Assembly: GCA_035578175.1 (NCBI GenBank)
Contig: JAQMRL010000006.1
Location: 28,515,393 to 28,579,392 of the forward strand
Direction of reading: 5' to 3'
From: Catonia carolina
Lineage: Eukaryota > Arthropoda > Insecta > Hemiptera > Achilidae
Length of the DNA: 64,000 bases
Within the stretch, counting starts at the first letter, position 1; each line of letters starts with the position of its first letter. Made by a program: the position numbers and the translations under genes. The notes below the pieces were generated by a model. The model saw only the letters and a program-made list of their open reading frames with translations. It was not told where the DNA came from and made no database searches. Shown here piece after piece: positions 33,370 to 44,647 of this stretch.

Positions 33370-33480
33370 TTGGTAGAAGAAGAAGAAGGAAGAGGAAAAG
33401 GAGGATGAGGAGGAGAAGGAGAAGGAAACGGAGATTGAGAAGAGGTGAAGGAGAAGGAGGAGGAGGAGGAGAAGGAGAAT
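33370..33480 (+). repeat. Polypurine (GAA/GGA)n LINE tail
   Basis: More than 100 bases, almost all purines on the plus strand, following the LINE stop codon. The same kind of tail ends the LINE remnants at 22900, 24041, 56540 and 61200. The long minus frames at 33208-33552 and 33285-33527 are poly-Ser/Phe/Leu artefacts of this tract. Confidence 0.85.
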
Positions 33481-33969
33481 AATAATAACATAACTGTCAC
33501 ATATATCATTTTTAAAATAAAAAACAATTTTGACTAGAGTCCCAAGTTCCAAGTTTTTTTAAAGTGATACTGCTCCTTGATTTTCGTGACAGTACGAAAA
33601 GACGTTTCTAGGTAATACGTACAAAAGCACACGATATCGTACTGTGGAAACAGATAAGAACTATCCTGTGTGAATTTAATTGTCTTAGCTAATTTCTAAG
33701 AATTTATGATTGTATAATATCAACGAGTTGATTATATAACTTTGAGAGCTGTAGATAACTTCTTGGTTTTATTTTTCCTAAGATTTAATATACTAATGAT
33801 AAACTTTACTAATATCTAGTTAACTAAGATAACTACAAAGTCACTAACTGTTCCAAACCATGATCTAATATAGAAGTAGTTAACAAATTAATTGAACTGA
33901 CGAATTAGTTGCTTTTAACCCGCGCATTTTACAATAACATAATTATCTATAATCTACACAATTTATTTA
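33481..33969. other. AT-rich stretch, nothing recognised
   Basis: No supported feature. Confidence 0.5.
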
Positions 33970-34260
33970 TTAGTGGTAAAGTCGTCACCTCAATTCAGCT
34001 GTTTGACAGCTGGAGTACGGAGACAAAAGTTCCTTGGTTCTAATCCTAGAAAAGGTACTTTTACACGCATTTGTGTAGTAAACCATGGTTACCGATGTAC
34101 TTTGATGGTCGGGGTTCAAAACCATACAATCTCAGGAATGGTCGGCATGAGTCTGTACAAGACTACACCTCATTTGCACGTCGTACATATCACATTGGGT
34201 CATGGGGTTGCTTACTGTTCTAAATTGAACAGATTACACCGTAGAGAGATTAGGATTCAA
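33970..34260 (+). mobile_element. SINE-2 copy
   Basis: Plus-strand copy lacking the first bases of the head. GGTAAAGTCGTCACC, the CAGCTGTTTGACAGCTG palindrome, the B-box-like TGGTTCTAATCC, the body and GTCATGGGGTTGCTTACTGT are recognisable. The 120-codon frame at 33973-34335 crosses into the next repeat and is not a gene. A HINE-A copy starts about 12 bases downstream. Confidence 0.75.
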
Positions 34261-34272
34261 ACAGGAATAATA

Positions 34273-35064
34273 AAAAAAATCTGGTGTGAAACACTCACAC
34301 GACTTTCTCTTGCCAGTGCAAATAATGAACAATAAAACCTAATATTAGTAATAAAACATTAGAAATTAGCAAAAAACTAACCTCAAAAAGCAACCTAATT
34401 TTAATCATGAGTGAAAGACACAAAATGAAAATCAACCTTAGTTTGGGTTAATATTAGGGAATATCACTCTTTCACGCTTTTTGGCTCTGCAGAGAAAAAT
34501 GCTTATAATAAAAGTTGTAGAGCTAATTACCGCTAAACTAAAAGCTCCTCTAAAAAATGTTTAAAGTTGTAGATTTTTAAATCGTCTACTACTTTTATTA
34601 TTACATTTTTTTTCTAAAATGCATATTAAGGTCGCAATCTTTAAAAAACCAATTTTTTACGAGAAAACAGCCTTTCCAAGAATTTCAGCAGTCATGGCGC
34701 CTACCCTATCTAGTAGAACATAAAAAATTTAGTAAATAAAGCGATTTTTTAAAAAAATCGTAGGAGCCGTTTTTGAGAAAATCGCATAAAAGTGAAAAAT
34801 GACGAATAAATACTACTTCTGGTTAACCGATTTTGATGAAAATGTTTGTGTTGGATCCTCTACCTAACTTAAGTTTCAAGTTTCAACTTAGTACAAGATT
34901 CCGTTCTTGAGATATTTTGTTCACATACAGACTAATCGCTAAAAACATGTTTTTTTTGGGTTCAGGGGGTCTGAAAACGTGTGGAATCGGTGAAAACTCG
35001 ATTTTGAAAAATAGAAACGAAAACAACACTTTTCTTCCTATGCATTCATATTGGCAAGATAAAT
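34273..35064 (-). mobile_element. HINE-A copy, internal deletion
   Basis: Plus strand: AATCTGGTGTGAAACACTCA, ACTTTCTCTTGCC, and at the right CATATTGGCAAGATAAAT. About 130 bases between the GAGAAAAATGC and AGTTGTAGAGC blocks are missing and the microsatellite is nearly absent. The frames at 34883-35098 and 34917-35108 are repeat frames. Confidence 0.8.
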
Positions 35065-35647
35065 TAAAAATTAGCAAAATAGGTATGTTAGTTGACAAAA
35101 TTTACTGAATGTCTATTTTGGAGTTAGGGGCTTAACAGTTTTAATGCTTCAGGAAAGTACAATTCAGATCTTCTGTTTGTGTTCATTATAATTAAAAGAT
35201 ACACCCCGGTAATGGTTTTATTTCTAATACTGTAAAGCCAAACAGTTTAAGAGTTGCTATGTTGCATAAAATATACCACTATAAGAAAATGATGTGTTAT
35301 CCCCGTTTATCTACACATGTAGCACAAGATCTCCTCTTTTCCTTCTTCAAGTCTCCTCCTTATACTTATATTTCTTCTTTATAGCACTCCTTATGTGCTA
35401 TTACAACATCTGAGTATCCAGCCAAGTACTTAAACCCTTCTGTCCAAAGCAGTTTTTCTACTCTTTACCTTTCTTTTGAGATATATCTGTGAGGTATTTT
35501 TTCTAGTTAATTTTTAGCTTCTATATTATTTTTCCCTTCGTGTTTTACCACAAAACTCTGCCAAATTTTCATGGGTAACTGATTGACATGGTGGTTCCAC
35601 CTCAACTGCATCTTCTCCAATGTATTCAGTAGAGGCGTAGTAGTTCA
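35065..35647. other. AT-rich stretch, nothing recognised
   Basis: No supported feature. A pyrimidine-rich segment at 35330-35400 could be a decayed LINE tail. Confidence 0.4.
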
Positions 35648-35822
35648 CTATATGAATATAAATAAGGAAGGAAAGTATTGTTTTTAATCAGAATTTTTTG
35701 AAATCGAGTTTTCACCGGAAATACATGCTTTCAGTTCCTCTGAACCCAAAATAATGGTTTTACTGACTTATATGTGTGTGATCTTAGTTGGTGTATGTGT
35801 TCTCTGTGTGTCTGTTGGGTTA

Positions 35823-35863
<41 letters not shown>

Positions 35864-35940
35864 CGCGCGTGTGTGAACGAAATATCTCAAGAACGGAATA
35901 TTGCACAAAGTTGAAACTTAAAACTTAATGTAGGTGCGAC
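35648..35940 (+). mobile_element. HINE-A fragment with GT/GC tract
   Basis: From CTATATGAATATAAATAAGG through the CCGGAAATACATGCTTTCAG block to the AAACTTAATGTAG block, then loss of similarity. The microsatellite (35824-35874) is (TG)n followed by (CG)n and TG again, an alternating tract that could form Z-DNA. Confidence 0.75.
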
Positions 35941-37970
35941 AAGGGAGACCGACAATAATAGCTGCCTGGAAGAACGTTGTATAGCACACAAACAATTTTT
36001 TACAGGACAGACGCTTGGTCGGCCATCTTTATTACCTTACAACCTTCTTCCACAAAAGACAAAATCGCAAAAAGCTAACTATTACAAATAGTTTCATTTT
36101 TATCATGTAGATGGCAGGAAACTACCGGTATTTTGTTATTTACACGATTATTCTACAAAAAATCAACTTTGAAAAAACTGTACCTTACAACTTTCTTTCA
36201 GGCAGCTATTCGACATGGTTCCCAGAATGTAATTTGTAATAATTACAATTACAAACTCACGATAGAAAGCGGAATTTTCGAAGATGCTACTATCATTATG
36301 CCACCCATATCTACCTGTATCAACAATAATGAAATTATAGTTGGGATAAACGAAAATACATAAAAAATTGGTCTTCGAAGGAATTCAATTCATTGCTAAG
36401 TCGGTGAAACTCGCCTACCTCCTCTCTTTTGCAATTAATTTCGTGCACCCATTTTCATTTTCGTTTCGACCGACTCAAAGCGAACAAAAGAAGTAATTCT
36501 TCTTCGTCTGAGGAACTGATAGACAATATAAATTCAAGTTTCAAAGTTGAAAAAATAGCAAATCATAAATTCGTCATGACTCGTTCACGTTTTCTTTACA
36601 ACTGTTCTCGTCCGTCCTGATTTGTCCGCGTTAAGTTAGGCTCTCTCAGTCTGCAGTGGACTGTCCGCGCGGAGAGCCCGCGTTCTGTTTGACAAGACCT
36701 TTTGTAGTGTTCTACATTGTTCACAATTGAACAATTACATAATTATAGCAGGTAAGGGGTTGCTGCGTGTGCGTAAGGATCGGTTTATGGTGTAGGTGCC
36801 ACCGATCTGTGAACACATTATAAACAACCTACGCACAAGGCACATCAATATGCGTAATTATCAAATTCCAGAGCATAACATTAAAACATAAATATGAAAA
36901 TGCTAATTATTTTTAAGCTTACATAAACGGTGTATACATGGACATATAATTCAATACACAAACGAATATATTTTTCAGTGGTCATTTAAATATTATTTAA
37001 AAGTTTATGTCAAAGTTCATGTATATACTGAAGATTTATTCTAATTTGTGCCAACTTATTAAGAGAACACATCATGTACAACTTTTTATCATGTAAAAAA
37101 TTAATAACGCATTGTTTCCTTTTTGTGAGGGATAATATTTTTTACTGTTTTGTATTAAATACGCAAGTAAATTACAACAAAGAATACAAGAATTTTTATT
37201 TTTTATAATACGTGAGATTATACTTTTCTTTTTTTGCATTTCAGTTTTAAAACTGTTATGAATGAGAGTAAAACAAGTAGAAAAAAATGGTAGAGGTAAA
37301 GCAAGTAGGCCAAACAGAGATCAATATTCCCCCCACTCCACATCTCTTACACTCTTGTCATTTTCTCTTTTACTCCATTCTCGCTTTGTTAATTGTCTCT
37401 TTCTAACTCCGTCAGTCTCTCTCACAGTGTTTGAAACTGAAACAAACCTCTGTCCGGCGAGAGTGACATTTCAGTTTCACCTGAACATGTTTAACAGTCA
37501 GGTCATAATGAATTCCATCTTTAGAAAATATTTACCTTTGTTATCGCTTTGTATAAACATCATTCTTTTACACTTTTTACTGCATTTGAATTCTCTGTTA
37601 AAAATTCTAAACGGGGTTGTTTTTAGGTAAATTAGAAATATTTTTGTTTTAACCTGTAATAGGCTCTAATCTCTTTGATGAAAAGATTGATGTGAAAGTA
37701 AAGTATGAAATTGTGTTTAACAGGTTTATTTGAAGTGGTATTAAACAATTTATTATGTATCTGTTTTTATGGAAATATTTTTACTTCAACGTAGTCAGTG
37801 GAAAGAATTACATTACTAAAATTTCTTTACTGGATTCCTCAAATATTAATCATTCGATTGATAAGGGAGATTTTGTGCAGAAGTAAATAATTTATTACAT
37901 TAGTTACATTTTTTTGTAAACAATAAAGTCAGACAGGACACAAAAATTAAACACTATAAAAGGACTTAAA
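35941..37970. other. Two kilobases without recognised genes or repeats
   Basis: Frames at 36133-36363, 36429-36620 and 37262-37630 have no recognisable domain. At 36600-36760 GC content rises; there is an arthropod initiator-like TCAGT at 36646-36650 and a good splice donor consensus (CAG before GTAAGG) at 36749-36757. This could be a non-coding first exon, but nothing ties it to a gene. GAAACTGAAA and TTTCAGTTTC form an inverted pair at about 37431-37477. Confidence 0.35.
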
Positions 37971-38530
37971 GAACCAAAATCTTGTACGGTAGCGAAACCC
38001 TAGCGTGGAAAGACGGGGGAGGAATCACGAAAACCTGCAGAAAAGTAGAACGCAGAGTACTCAGAACTTGCATAAACAAGAAGTTCAAGGTAGACAATCA
38101 CTACAAACTTTTATCTAACGATCAAGTCTACAGAGACATAGAACCAATAATAGAGGCCATGCACAAGAAACGACGGTCGTACTTTAGACATATACTAAGA
38201 ACACCTAACACCAGACTTTTACGCAGAGTAATTGACCATGCAATGAGACAAAAAAAAACGGACGCTGTTAACGCATACATGTGGCACAAAGAAATCATAA
38301 AGGATTTACAAGAACTTGGACTAACTCACGAAGATCTAATGGAAAAATCACCCAAGTACAAACAGATCATCAAGGACCACAACCATCGGCTTACGACACA
38401 GAAAAGAGAATATAAGAAGAGGGAATTTTTAGAAGCAGCCAAACAGAAGCGTGCTCAGAACATGAGAGAATATCACCCCAAAAAAAGACTGAAAGCTTCC
38501 AAATTGACTAAAGTGGTTCATTGTGGCTAA
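37971..38530 (+). pseudogene. LINE reverse transcriptase C-terminal region, long open frame
   Basis: A 182-codon frame (37982-38530) preceded in frame by an ATC codon, so it reads ILYGSETLAW, the LYGSET motif downstream of the RT domain. Next come RRVLRTCINKKFKVDN, a DIEPIIEAMHKKRRSYFRHI segment, a basic stretch KQKRAQNMREYHPKKR and a stop. Layout equals the remnant at 14520-15250, and the last part that at 6787-7026. An in-frame stop about 15 bases upstream and missing RT motifs show truncation. The intact 180 codons suggest a fairly recent copy. No gene start is implied. Confidence 0.7.
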
Positions 38531-38639
38531 ACAAGCACTAAAAAAACGTCAGGCAGGGATGGCCAGTGCTATTGGTTTTTTAAGGTTTTTGGACATTTTG
38601 TTCTTAATATATAAATGAGTAGAGTTCAAAAAGTTCCCG

Positions 38640-39343
38640 GAATGGTGTTTCAACGTGCTGTTACGACCTATGGCAATACTTATTTAATCGCCTTTGAAGA
38701 AGAACCCTTGCGCGCACACATTTGGTCCATCTTCCTTACATTGTTGGAAACAGCGGTAAAATGCTTCATTCGGAATCTGATGGAGCTTTGTCGTCGCATT
38801 TGTTTCGATGTCCTTCAAGGTTGCAAAACGTTACCCTTTAAGGCCCATTTTCAGTGAAGGTTCTGTCTCCAAGTCGTAGGCGAACACCCAAGACTCATCG
38901 ATCTGTTGGAGGAACATAGGGTCCTTCAAACTTGTCTCAAACAGCTCTTTATGCGATATTCCATCTGATCCGCGTTCAGCAGCATCTGAACAAACTTCAC
39001 ACTGACGCATCTTATCTTCAAATCATCGCTTAAAATGGCATGAATTGATCCCTGTAAGATTCGTTCGCCAACTCTGCGATTGTAATTCTTAGATCATCTA
39101 GAATCAGTTGTTTCACTTCTGTAAAATTATTCTGTCATTTCGGGATGTCGAAGGTCTCCCACTGCGTCCGACTTCCTCTAACGTCTTCTGCGCTTTGTTA
39201 AACCGTGCAAACCAGTCGGAAGCAGCGGATTTTTTTACTGCATTATCACCGTAAACTTGGTACAGAGCCAACAGTATCTCAGAAGCCGACTTTCCCAAGT
39301 ATCACATGAACTTGATGTTCGCACGCTGTTCGAACCGCGACAT
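38640..39343 (-). pseudogene. mariner-type transposase, internally deleted
   Basis: Minus strand from ATG at 39343: MSRFEQRANIKFM, then a stop (TGA, where related proteins carry Trp), then YLGKSASEILLALYQVYG, the N-terminal helix-turn-helix region, and a GRSGRPSTSRNDR linker. Further on, FLQQIDESWVFAYDLETEPS contains the first catalytic Asp of the DDD triad (DESW motif). The region with the other two Asp residues is deleted: the next recognisable piece is a C-terminal ATLKDIETNATTKLHQIPNE-like segment near 38780-38840. It is neither full length nor active. Terminal inverted repeats were not found with confidence; GTTCAAAAAGTTCCCGGAAT at 38622 may be part of one. Confidence 0.7.
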
Positions 39344-40854
39344 TCATCTTAGACGTGAGGCGTGTCCACCTGTAGTACTGAATAAGTTCACATCCCCTGG
39401 TCGTGAGATATCTTGGCTTGTGGCTTGATAGACGACTAACTTGGAAGCATCATCTGCGTATAAAATATTTAAAACTTAACTGCCACCAGGAACTACTTTT
39501 CTGGTTAATTAACCATCGATGAAAATTTACCTTTGTACCAAAATGTTTATTTACAAAACCCTTTTGTAACCGATTGGGACGTATGGTGTTTTCAGCAGCA
39601 GTAACTTAAAGTCGATACAGATATTCCACTCAAAATTCTTAAGAGTTGCTTCAGTTGCTTTTTCATGAACAATAAAATTCTCCACTAAGATTTCAAATTT
39701 CAGGCAGTAAAGGAACTAACTGCGTCTTTCTACAGTAAATTTCACGATCAGCAAGATAGTTATTCCAGTCAAACAGCCCGTGTTTTAGCTATAAGAAACT
39801 TCCGAACTGTGCGACATTTAAAGCAAAAATGAAGCAGAGATCTGTAGATCTGAATAACGGACAAAAGCCGTAGTCCTAACTGGAGAATGTAAAATTGGGT
39901 ACCTCTTCTCCTGACAGTAAAATTTCCCACGATTGTGGCCCGCCTGGTAAATGAACTGGAGAACTGGAGTAAAATGGAGTGAAGAAAGAAAAGCTAAATT
40001 CTCGCAAGAAATGAAAAACTGGCGGGCAAATAAAAAGAACAACAAGAAACCCTAAAACTGAACCATCTTTACTTAGCGTCTTCCACTTTGGGAGTTTTAC
40101 GACTAGTAATAAAAATAATAATAAAAAAAATCAATTGCATTAAGAATGCGAGCATAAGCAAACAGAGCAGACTAGTATTTCAATAGAAAAATTTAATTTA
40201 AAAATTTTCAAGTAATGTATCTTCTTAAACATGATTTTCTTACTAAAATAAATGTTATTTGATATTGGTAAAGTTATGATCCTGACATTCAACTCCTGTG
40301 GTAAAGTGGGTTCAATTTATTTTGAATTGGCGCTTTAGAGGAATAGTAACATGAACATCTTGAATTGATTTATTTGTCCTTAATTAATTTTGGATCATCT
40401 CGGTGGAATTTACCAATAAGCATCAATTCCTAGCCCTCTTTGTCTAATTGCAATGTATCACTTACCCGTTCCAGAATTCGTTATGAAATAACTGTGTTGT
40501 AATTAAAGATAAATACAGAGACAATTAAACCTCACAAATATTCTGGTGAATTTTCAATCGAAACTACATTAGTTCTTTATATTAAAATAAAAAAGTTAAA
40601 AAATATATAATTAAAACCAATTCCAAAACTGGGCATATGAATCTTTTAAGCATTAGCTTACTACTTTAACCGTTTTCTCAATAAGCGTGTAAAAGATGAG
40701 GCAAATTTTACTCTAATCGTTGGACTCATTCCTAAGAAACATTTTATCAGATTTAAAATACTCTTAGAATTGGAGTTATATGTGTATTTCAGAAAGAAAT
40801 AAGAAAATAATATAAATATATAATAAATAAAAAAAGTATGATATATTTTTTTGT
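39344..40854. other. AT-rich stretch, nothing recognised
   Basis: Minus frames at 39818-40045 and 40661-40897 are unrecognised. No repeat family was identified in 1.5 kb. Confidence 0.45.
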
Positions 40855-41277
40855 CATCAGTCTCTCGACTGGTTTGATGCAGTTCTATCTTGTGCAAGTC
40901 GTTTCATATCTACATACCTGTAACACCCTACATCCTTTATAATTTACTTTACATATTCTAATCTTTGACCCCTCTACAATTCACTCCCTAAATATTACCC
41001 TCCATTATTGATAGACCAATACCTGGATGTCTTGCGATATATCCCACTAGCCTATCCCTTCTTCTGGTAAGATGTTTCCATATACTTCTTTTTTCATCCA
41101 CTCGCCTAAGAACCTCTAAATTACTTATCTTGTACACCCACCTAATCTTTAACATTTTCCTATAACACCACATTTCAAGAGCTTCTATCCTTTCCTTTCT
41201 ACAGCCCCTATCACCCACGTTTCACTCCCGTATAATGCTACACTCCAAACATAGTGTTTTAAGCAATGAAAAAATGT
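40855..41277 (-). pseudogene. LINE reverse transcriptase C-terminal remnant
   Basis: Reading the minus strand: SVALYGSETWVIGAVERK near 41260, then after a frameshift IEALEMWCYRKMLKIRWVYK, EVLRRVDEKRSIWKHLTRRR and IARHPGIGLSIMEGNI in the frame at 40988-41218, then a frame change to YVDMKRLAQDRTASNQSRD and a stop. This is the usual end of insect LINEs of the style also seen at 50697-51980. Its last 147 bases are repeated in inverted orientation at 41442-41588. Confidence 0.7.
40899..41045. repeat. Left arm of 147-bp inverted duplication
   Basis: Nearly identical to the inverse of 41442-41588; I count about two mismatches. The arm consists of LINE C-terminal sequence. About 400 bases separate the arms. 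Confidence 0.85.
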
Positions 41278-41287
41278 ATTTTTAAAT

Positions 41288-41320
41288 AATGATGTAATTA
41301 TTATTATTAATTACATCATT
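41288..41320. repeat. 13-bp perfect hairpin between the inverted arms
   Basis: AATGATGTAATTA and TAATTACATCATT pair perfectly around a 7-base TTATTAT loop. It lies inside the spacer of the large inverted duplication. Confidence 0.8.
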
Positions 41321-41441
41321 ACTACTATTATTAGAATTATTAGATTATTTGTACTTACGAATAGAAATAAAGAAATATAAATATATATTAACGTACTATA
41401 AGAACGTTAATTGGGATAAGTACGTAAATTTATAAAAGTTT

Positions 41442-41588
41442 GGGATATATCGTAAGACATCCAGGTATTGGTCTATCAATAATGGAGGGTAATATTTAGG
41501 GAGTGAATTGTAGAGGGGGCAAAGATTAGAATATGTAAAGTAAATTATAAAGGATGTAGGGTGTTACAGGTATGTAGATATGAAACGA
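41442..41588. repeat. Right arm of 147-bp inverted duplication
   Basis: Inverse copy of 40899-41045. Only the 3' LINE part is duplicated, which does not fit simple twin priming, where segments are inverted but not repeated. Confidence 0.85.
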
Positions 41589-41665
41589 TCTACATATATA
41601 AATATATATTAACGCTTTTTCAATAAATAATAAAATTAATATAGCCTATTATTCATAGTAAATGT

Positions 41666-41763
<98 letters not shown>
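41666..41763 (+). repeat. (ACT)n microsatellite
   Basis: About 32 uninterrupted units of a trinucleotide. The purity suggests recent expansion and high length variability. Confidence 0.95.
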
Positions 41764-41886
41764 AAAATAATAACACGAAAAATACAAATACAAGACCGGA
41801 GCACATTACAGTGCTATTAACTACTACAACAACGCGTTATCCCAAAGAATACGGTAAGAAAAAAACTACGAAAAATTTATGATTTT

Positions 41887-42834
41887 GAAAAAATCTGGTG
41901 TTAAACACTCAGATAACTTTCTCTTGCCAATGCAAATAATTAACAAAATAACCTAACGTTAGTAATTAAACTTTAGAAATAAACAAAAAAAACTAACCTC
42001 AAAAAAAAACTTATTTTAATCATGAGTTAAAGACAAAGTGAAAATCAACCTCAGTGTAGCTTAAAAATACGGAAAATCACTCTTTCACGCTAAACTAGGC
42101 GCTGTTCAGAAAAATGCTCTAAATAAAAGTTGTAGATCTTTTAATTTCCTATAAACTTGATTATACTTTTTTGTCGTAAAATGCATAATAAAGCTGACAT
42201 CTTTAAAAAAAAAATCAATTTTTCACACGATTTCGTGAGGAAAAACAGAAAATAGCTAATTACCGCTAAACTAAGCGTTATACAAATAAATGTTTGAAAT
42301 AGAAGTTGTAGAATTTTAAATTTTCTACAACTTTTATTAAGTATATTTTTGCGCCAAAATGCATATTTAAGTCGCAATCTTAAAAAAGAAATAATTTTTT
42401 TACGAGAAAACAGTCTCTCCAAGAATTTCAGCAGACATGGCGCCTACCCTATCTTGTGGGGATTAAAAGAATGTAGTAAATAACGCGTTTTTTAAAAAAA
42501 ATCGTAGGAGCCGTTTTTGAGAAACTCGCAAAAAAGTGAAAAATGACACGAATAAACTACTAATTCCGGTTGACCGATTTTGATGAAAATGTTGGTGCCG
42601 GGTCCTCTAGTGGTATCTAACTTAAGTTTCAAGTTTCAAGTTCGTATGATGTTGCGTTCAGACACACACACACACACACACATAAACACACACACACTCA
42701 CAGACCAATCGCTAAAAACATATTTTTTTGGTTCAGGGGGTCTGAAAATGTGTAGGTCCGGTGAAACCTCGATTTCGATAAATCAATATGAAACAATACT
42801 TTCCTTCCTGTATATTCATATAGGCAAGAGAAAG
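41887..42834 (-). mobile_element. HINE-A, complete copy
   Basis: Plus strand: AATCTGGTGTTAAACACTCA and ACTTTCTCTTGCC at the left, ATATAGGCAAGAGAAAGG at the right. The internal AGTTGTAG/CTACAACTT pair lies near 42302-42333 and the CA tract at 42661-42698. The frames at 42141-42422 and 42580-42840 belong to the repeat. Confidence 0.85.
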
Positions 42835-43740
42835 GAATAAATAAATAAATAAAGTAATAACATGTTGTACTAAAACCGTTAAGAACAATTTCAGGAAATG
42901 AAAATAAAGAAAAATACGTATATAAAAAGGAAAATCATAAAAATAAAACAAATATGATTAACCACACACAAAATGTTTGACCACTTATGAGAAAGTAGAA
43001 CTAAAGGTAAAAGAAATATTTCCTCAAAGCAATATAAACAAAGTATATAGAAAAATCATTAGGAAACCTCGATACGAACAGTAAATTTCAAGTTAGAAAG
43101 TTTCTGAAATGAGAGACATATGTGTAAGAACCCAGTGCTAGTATTACTAGTATTACTTTTGCTCGGCCAAATGTTTATAGTATTACTTAGCACGTGGAGC
43201 CAAAGTGAGTGGTAAAAACCTTTAACAGTCACGACCAAAAACACGATGAAAAACTCTTAGCTTAGCTAAAAGTTTTTCACTGTAATTTTGGAGATTACGT
43301 TGAATCCCATGCCTGAAGAAATTCACCGAACCTTTTCTTTATTTTTCTAATGACTTAATATGTTTTACGGACATATTAACTGACATATACATGAGTAATT
43401 TTCGTAATATATTAATAAAATTCAAGTTTCCCGATTTTTTAAAAACTTATGAACTCCTCAAAATTTTTTTTCTGAATTTGTATTACTTTATCTGCAGAAA
43501 GCAATAAATATAACAGTTCCCGGTGGTGTAATAATTACACCACTAAATGATGTGAACACATCGAGAAAGTACAATTTTGTTAGCATTAATGTCTTAATTT
43601 CTTTTTTACTGAATCTACAATATGTTCACATGAAAGAATGATTAGGGAAGTTAAGATAAAAAGATTTAACGAACAAAATTACTTGAAAAGAAATTTTCTT
43701 AAAATTCCTTAAAAATTAATAAAATTTGATTTAACTGTTT
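42835..43740. other. AT-rich stretch with one palindrome
   Basis: A perfect 10-bp stem palindrome lies at 43523-43543 (GTGGTGTAAT, centre A, ATTACACCAC). Otherwise nothing is recognised. Confidence 0.45.
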
Positions 43741-44647
43741 TTTGCCTATATAAATATTTAGGAAAGAAAGTATTGTTTTCATGTCAATTTTTCTAAATCG
43801 AGTTTTCGCCGGATCTACACGTTTCGGGATCCCCTGAACCCAAAAAAACATGTTTTTAGCGATTGGTCTGTGTGTGTGAACAGAAAATCTCAAGAATGGA
43901 ACATCGTACGAACTTGAAACTTAAATTAGATACCACTTGAGGATCCGACACGAACATTTTCATCAAAATCGGTCAACCGGAAGTAGTAGTTTATTCGTAT
44001 AATTTTTCACTTTTTTACGATTTTTTAAAAACGGCTCTTACGATTTTTTTAAAAATCGCCTCATTTACTAAATTTTTTATGCTCTATAAGATAGAGTAAG
44101 CATTATGTCTGCTGAATTCTTGGGGAGGTTGTTTTCTCGTAAAACAATTGTTTTTTAGGATTGCGACTTCAAAATACATTTTAACGCAAAAATTTATAAA
44201 ATAAAAGTTGTAGAAAATTTAAAATTCTACAACTTTTATTTCAAACATTTTTTTGTATAACGCTTAGTTGAGCGGTAATTAGCGATTTTCTGTTTTTCTC
44301 ACGAAAACGTGTGAAAAATCTATTATTTTAAGATTTCAGTCTTAGTATGCATTTTACGACAAAAGTGTATATAATTAAATTTATACGAAATTAAAAGATC
44401 TACAACTTGTAATAAACGGATTTTTTTCTGCAGAGCCTAGTTTAGCGTGAAAGAGTGATTTTCCGTATTTTTAAGCCCAACTGAAGTTGATTTTCATTTT
44501 GCGTCTTTCACTCATGATTAAAATAAAGTTATGTTTTTTGCGGTTAGGTTTTTGTTCATTTCTAATGTTTTATTACTAATGTTAGGTTATTTTGTTAATT
44601 AATTGCATTGGAAAGAGAAAGTTGTGTGTGTTTCACACCAGATTTTT
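43741..44647 (+). mobile_element. HINE-A copy, nearly complete
   Basis: It lacks only the outer half of the 5' 13-mer and starts at TTTGCCTATATAAATATTTAGG. It ends GGAAAGAGAAAGT, a shortened hairpin (GTGTGTGTTTCACAC) and CAGATTTTT. The GT tract is very short (about 43870-43878), so the microsatellite length varies from about 8 to 46 bases among copies. Confidence 0.85.

Noticed and set aside
33208..33552. 114-codon minus frame rich in Ser, Phe and Leu
   Set aside because: It is the translation of the complement of a polypurine LINE tail.
37262..37630. 122-codon plus frame with a hydrophobic C-terminal part
   Set aside because: No recognisable domain, overlaps an inverted repeat, no coding evidence beyond length; not enough to call a gene.
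38615..38857. 80-codon plus frame as a gene
   Set aside because: It is the antisense of the mariner transposase C-terminal remnant.
41666..41763. CRISPR array
   Set aside because: Uninterrupted trinucleotide repeat without spacers; no other array-like pattern exists in the window.
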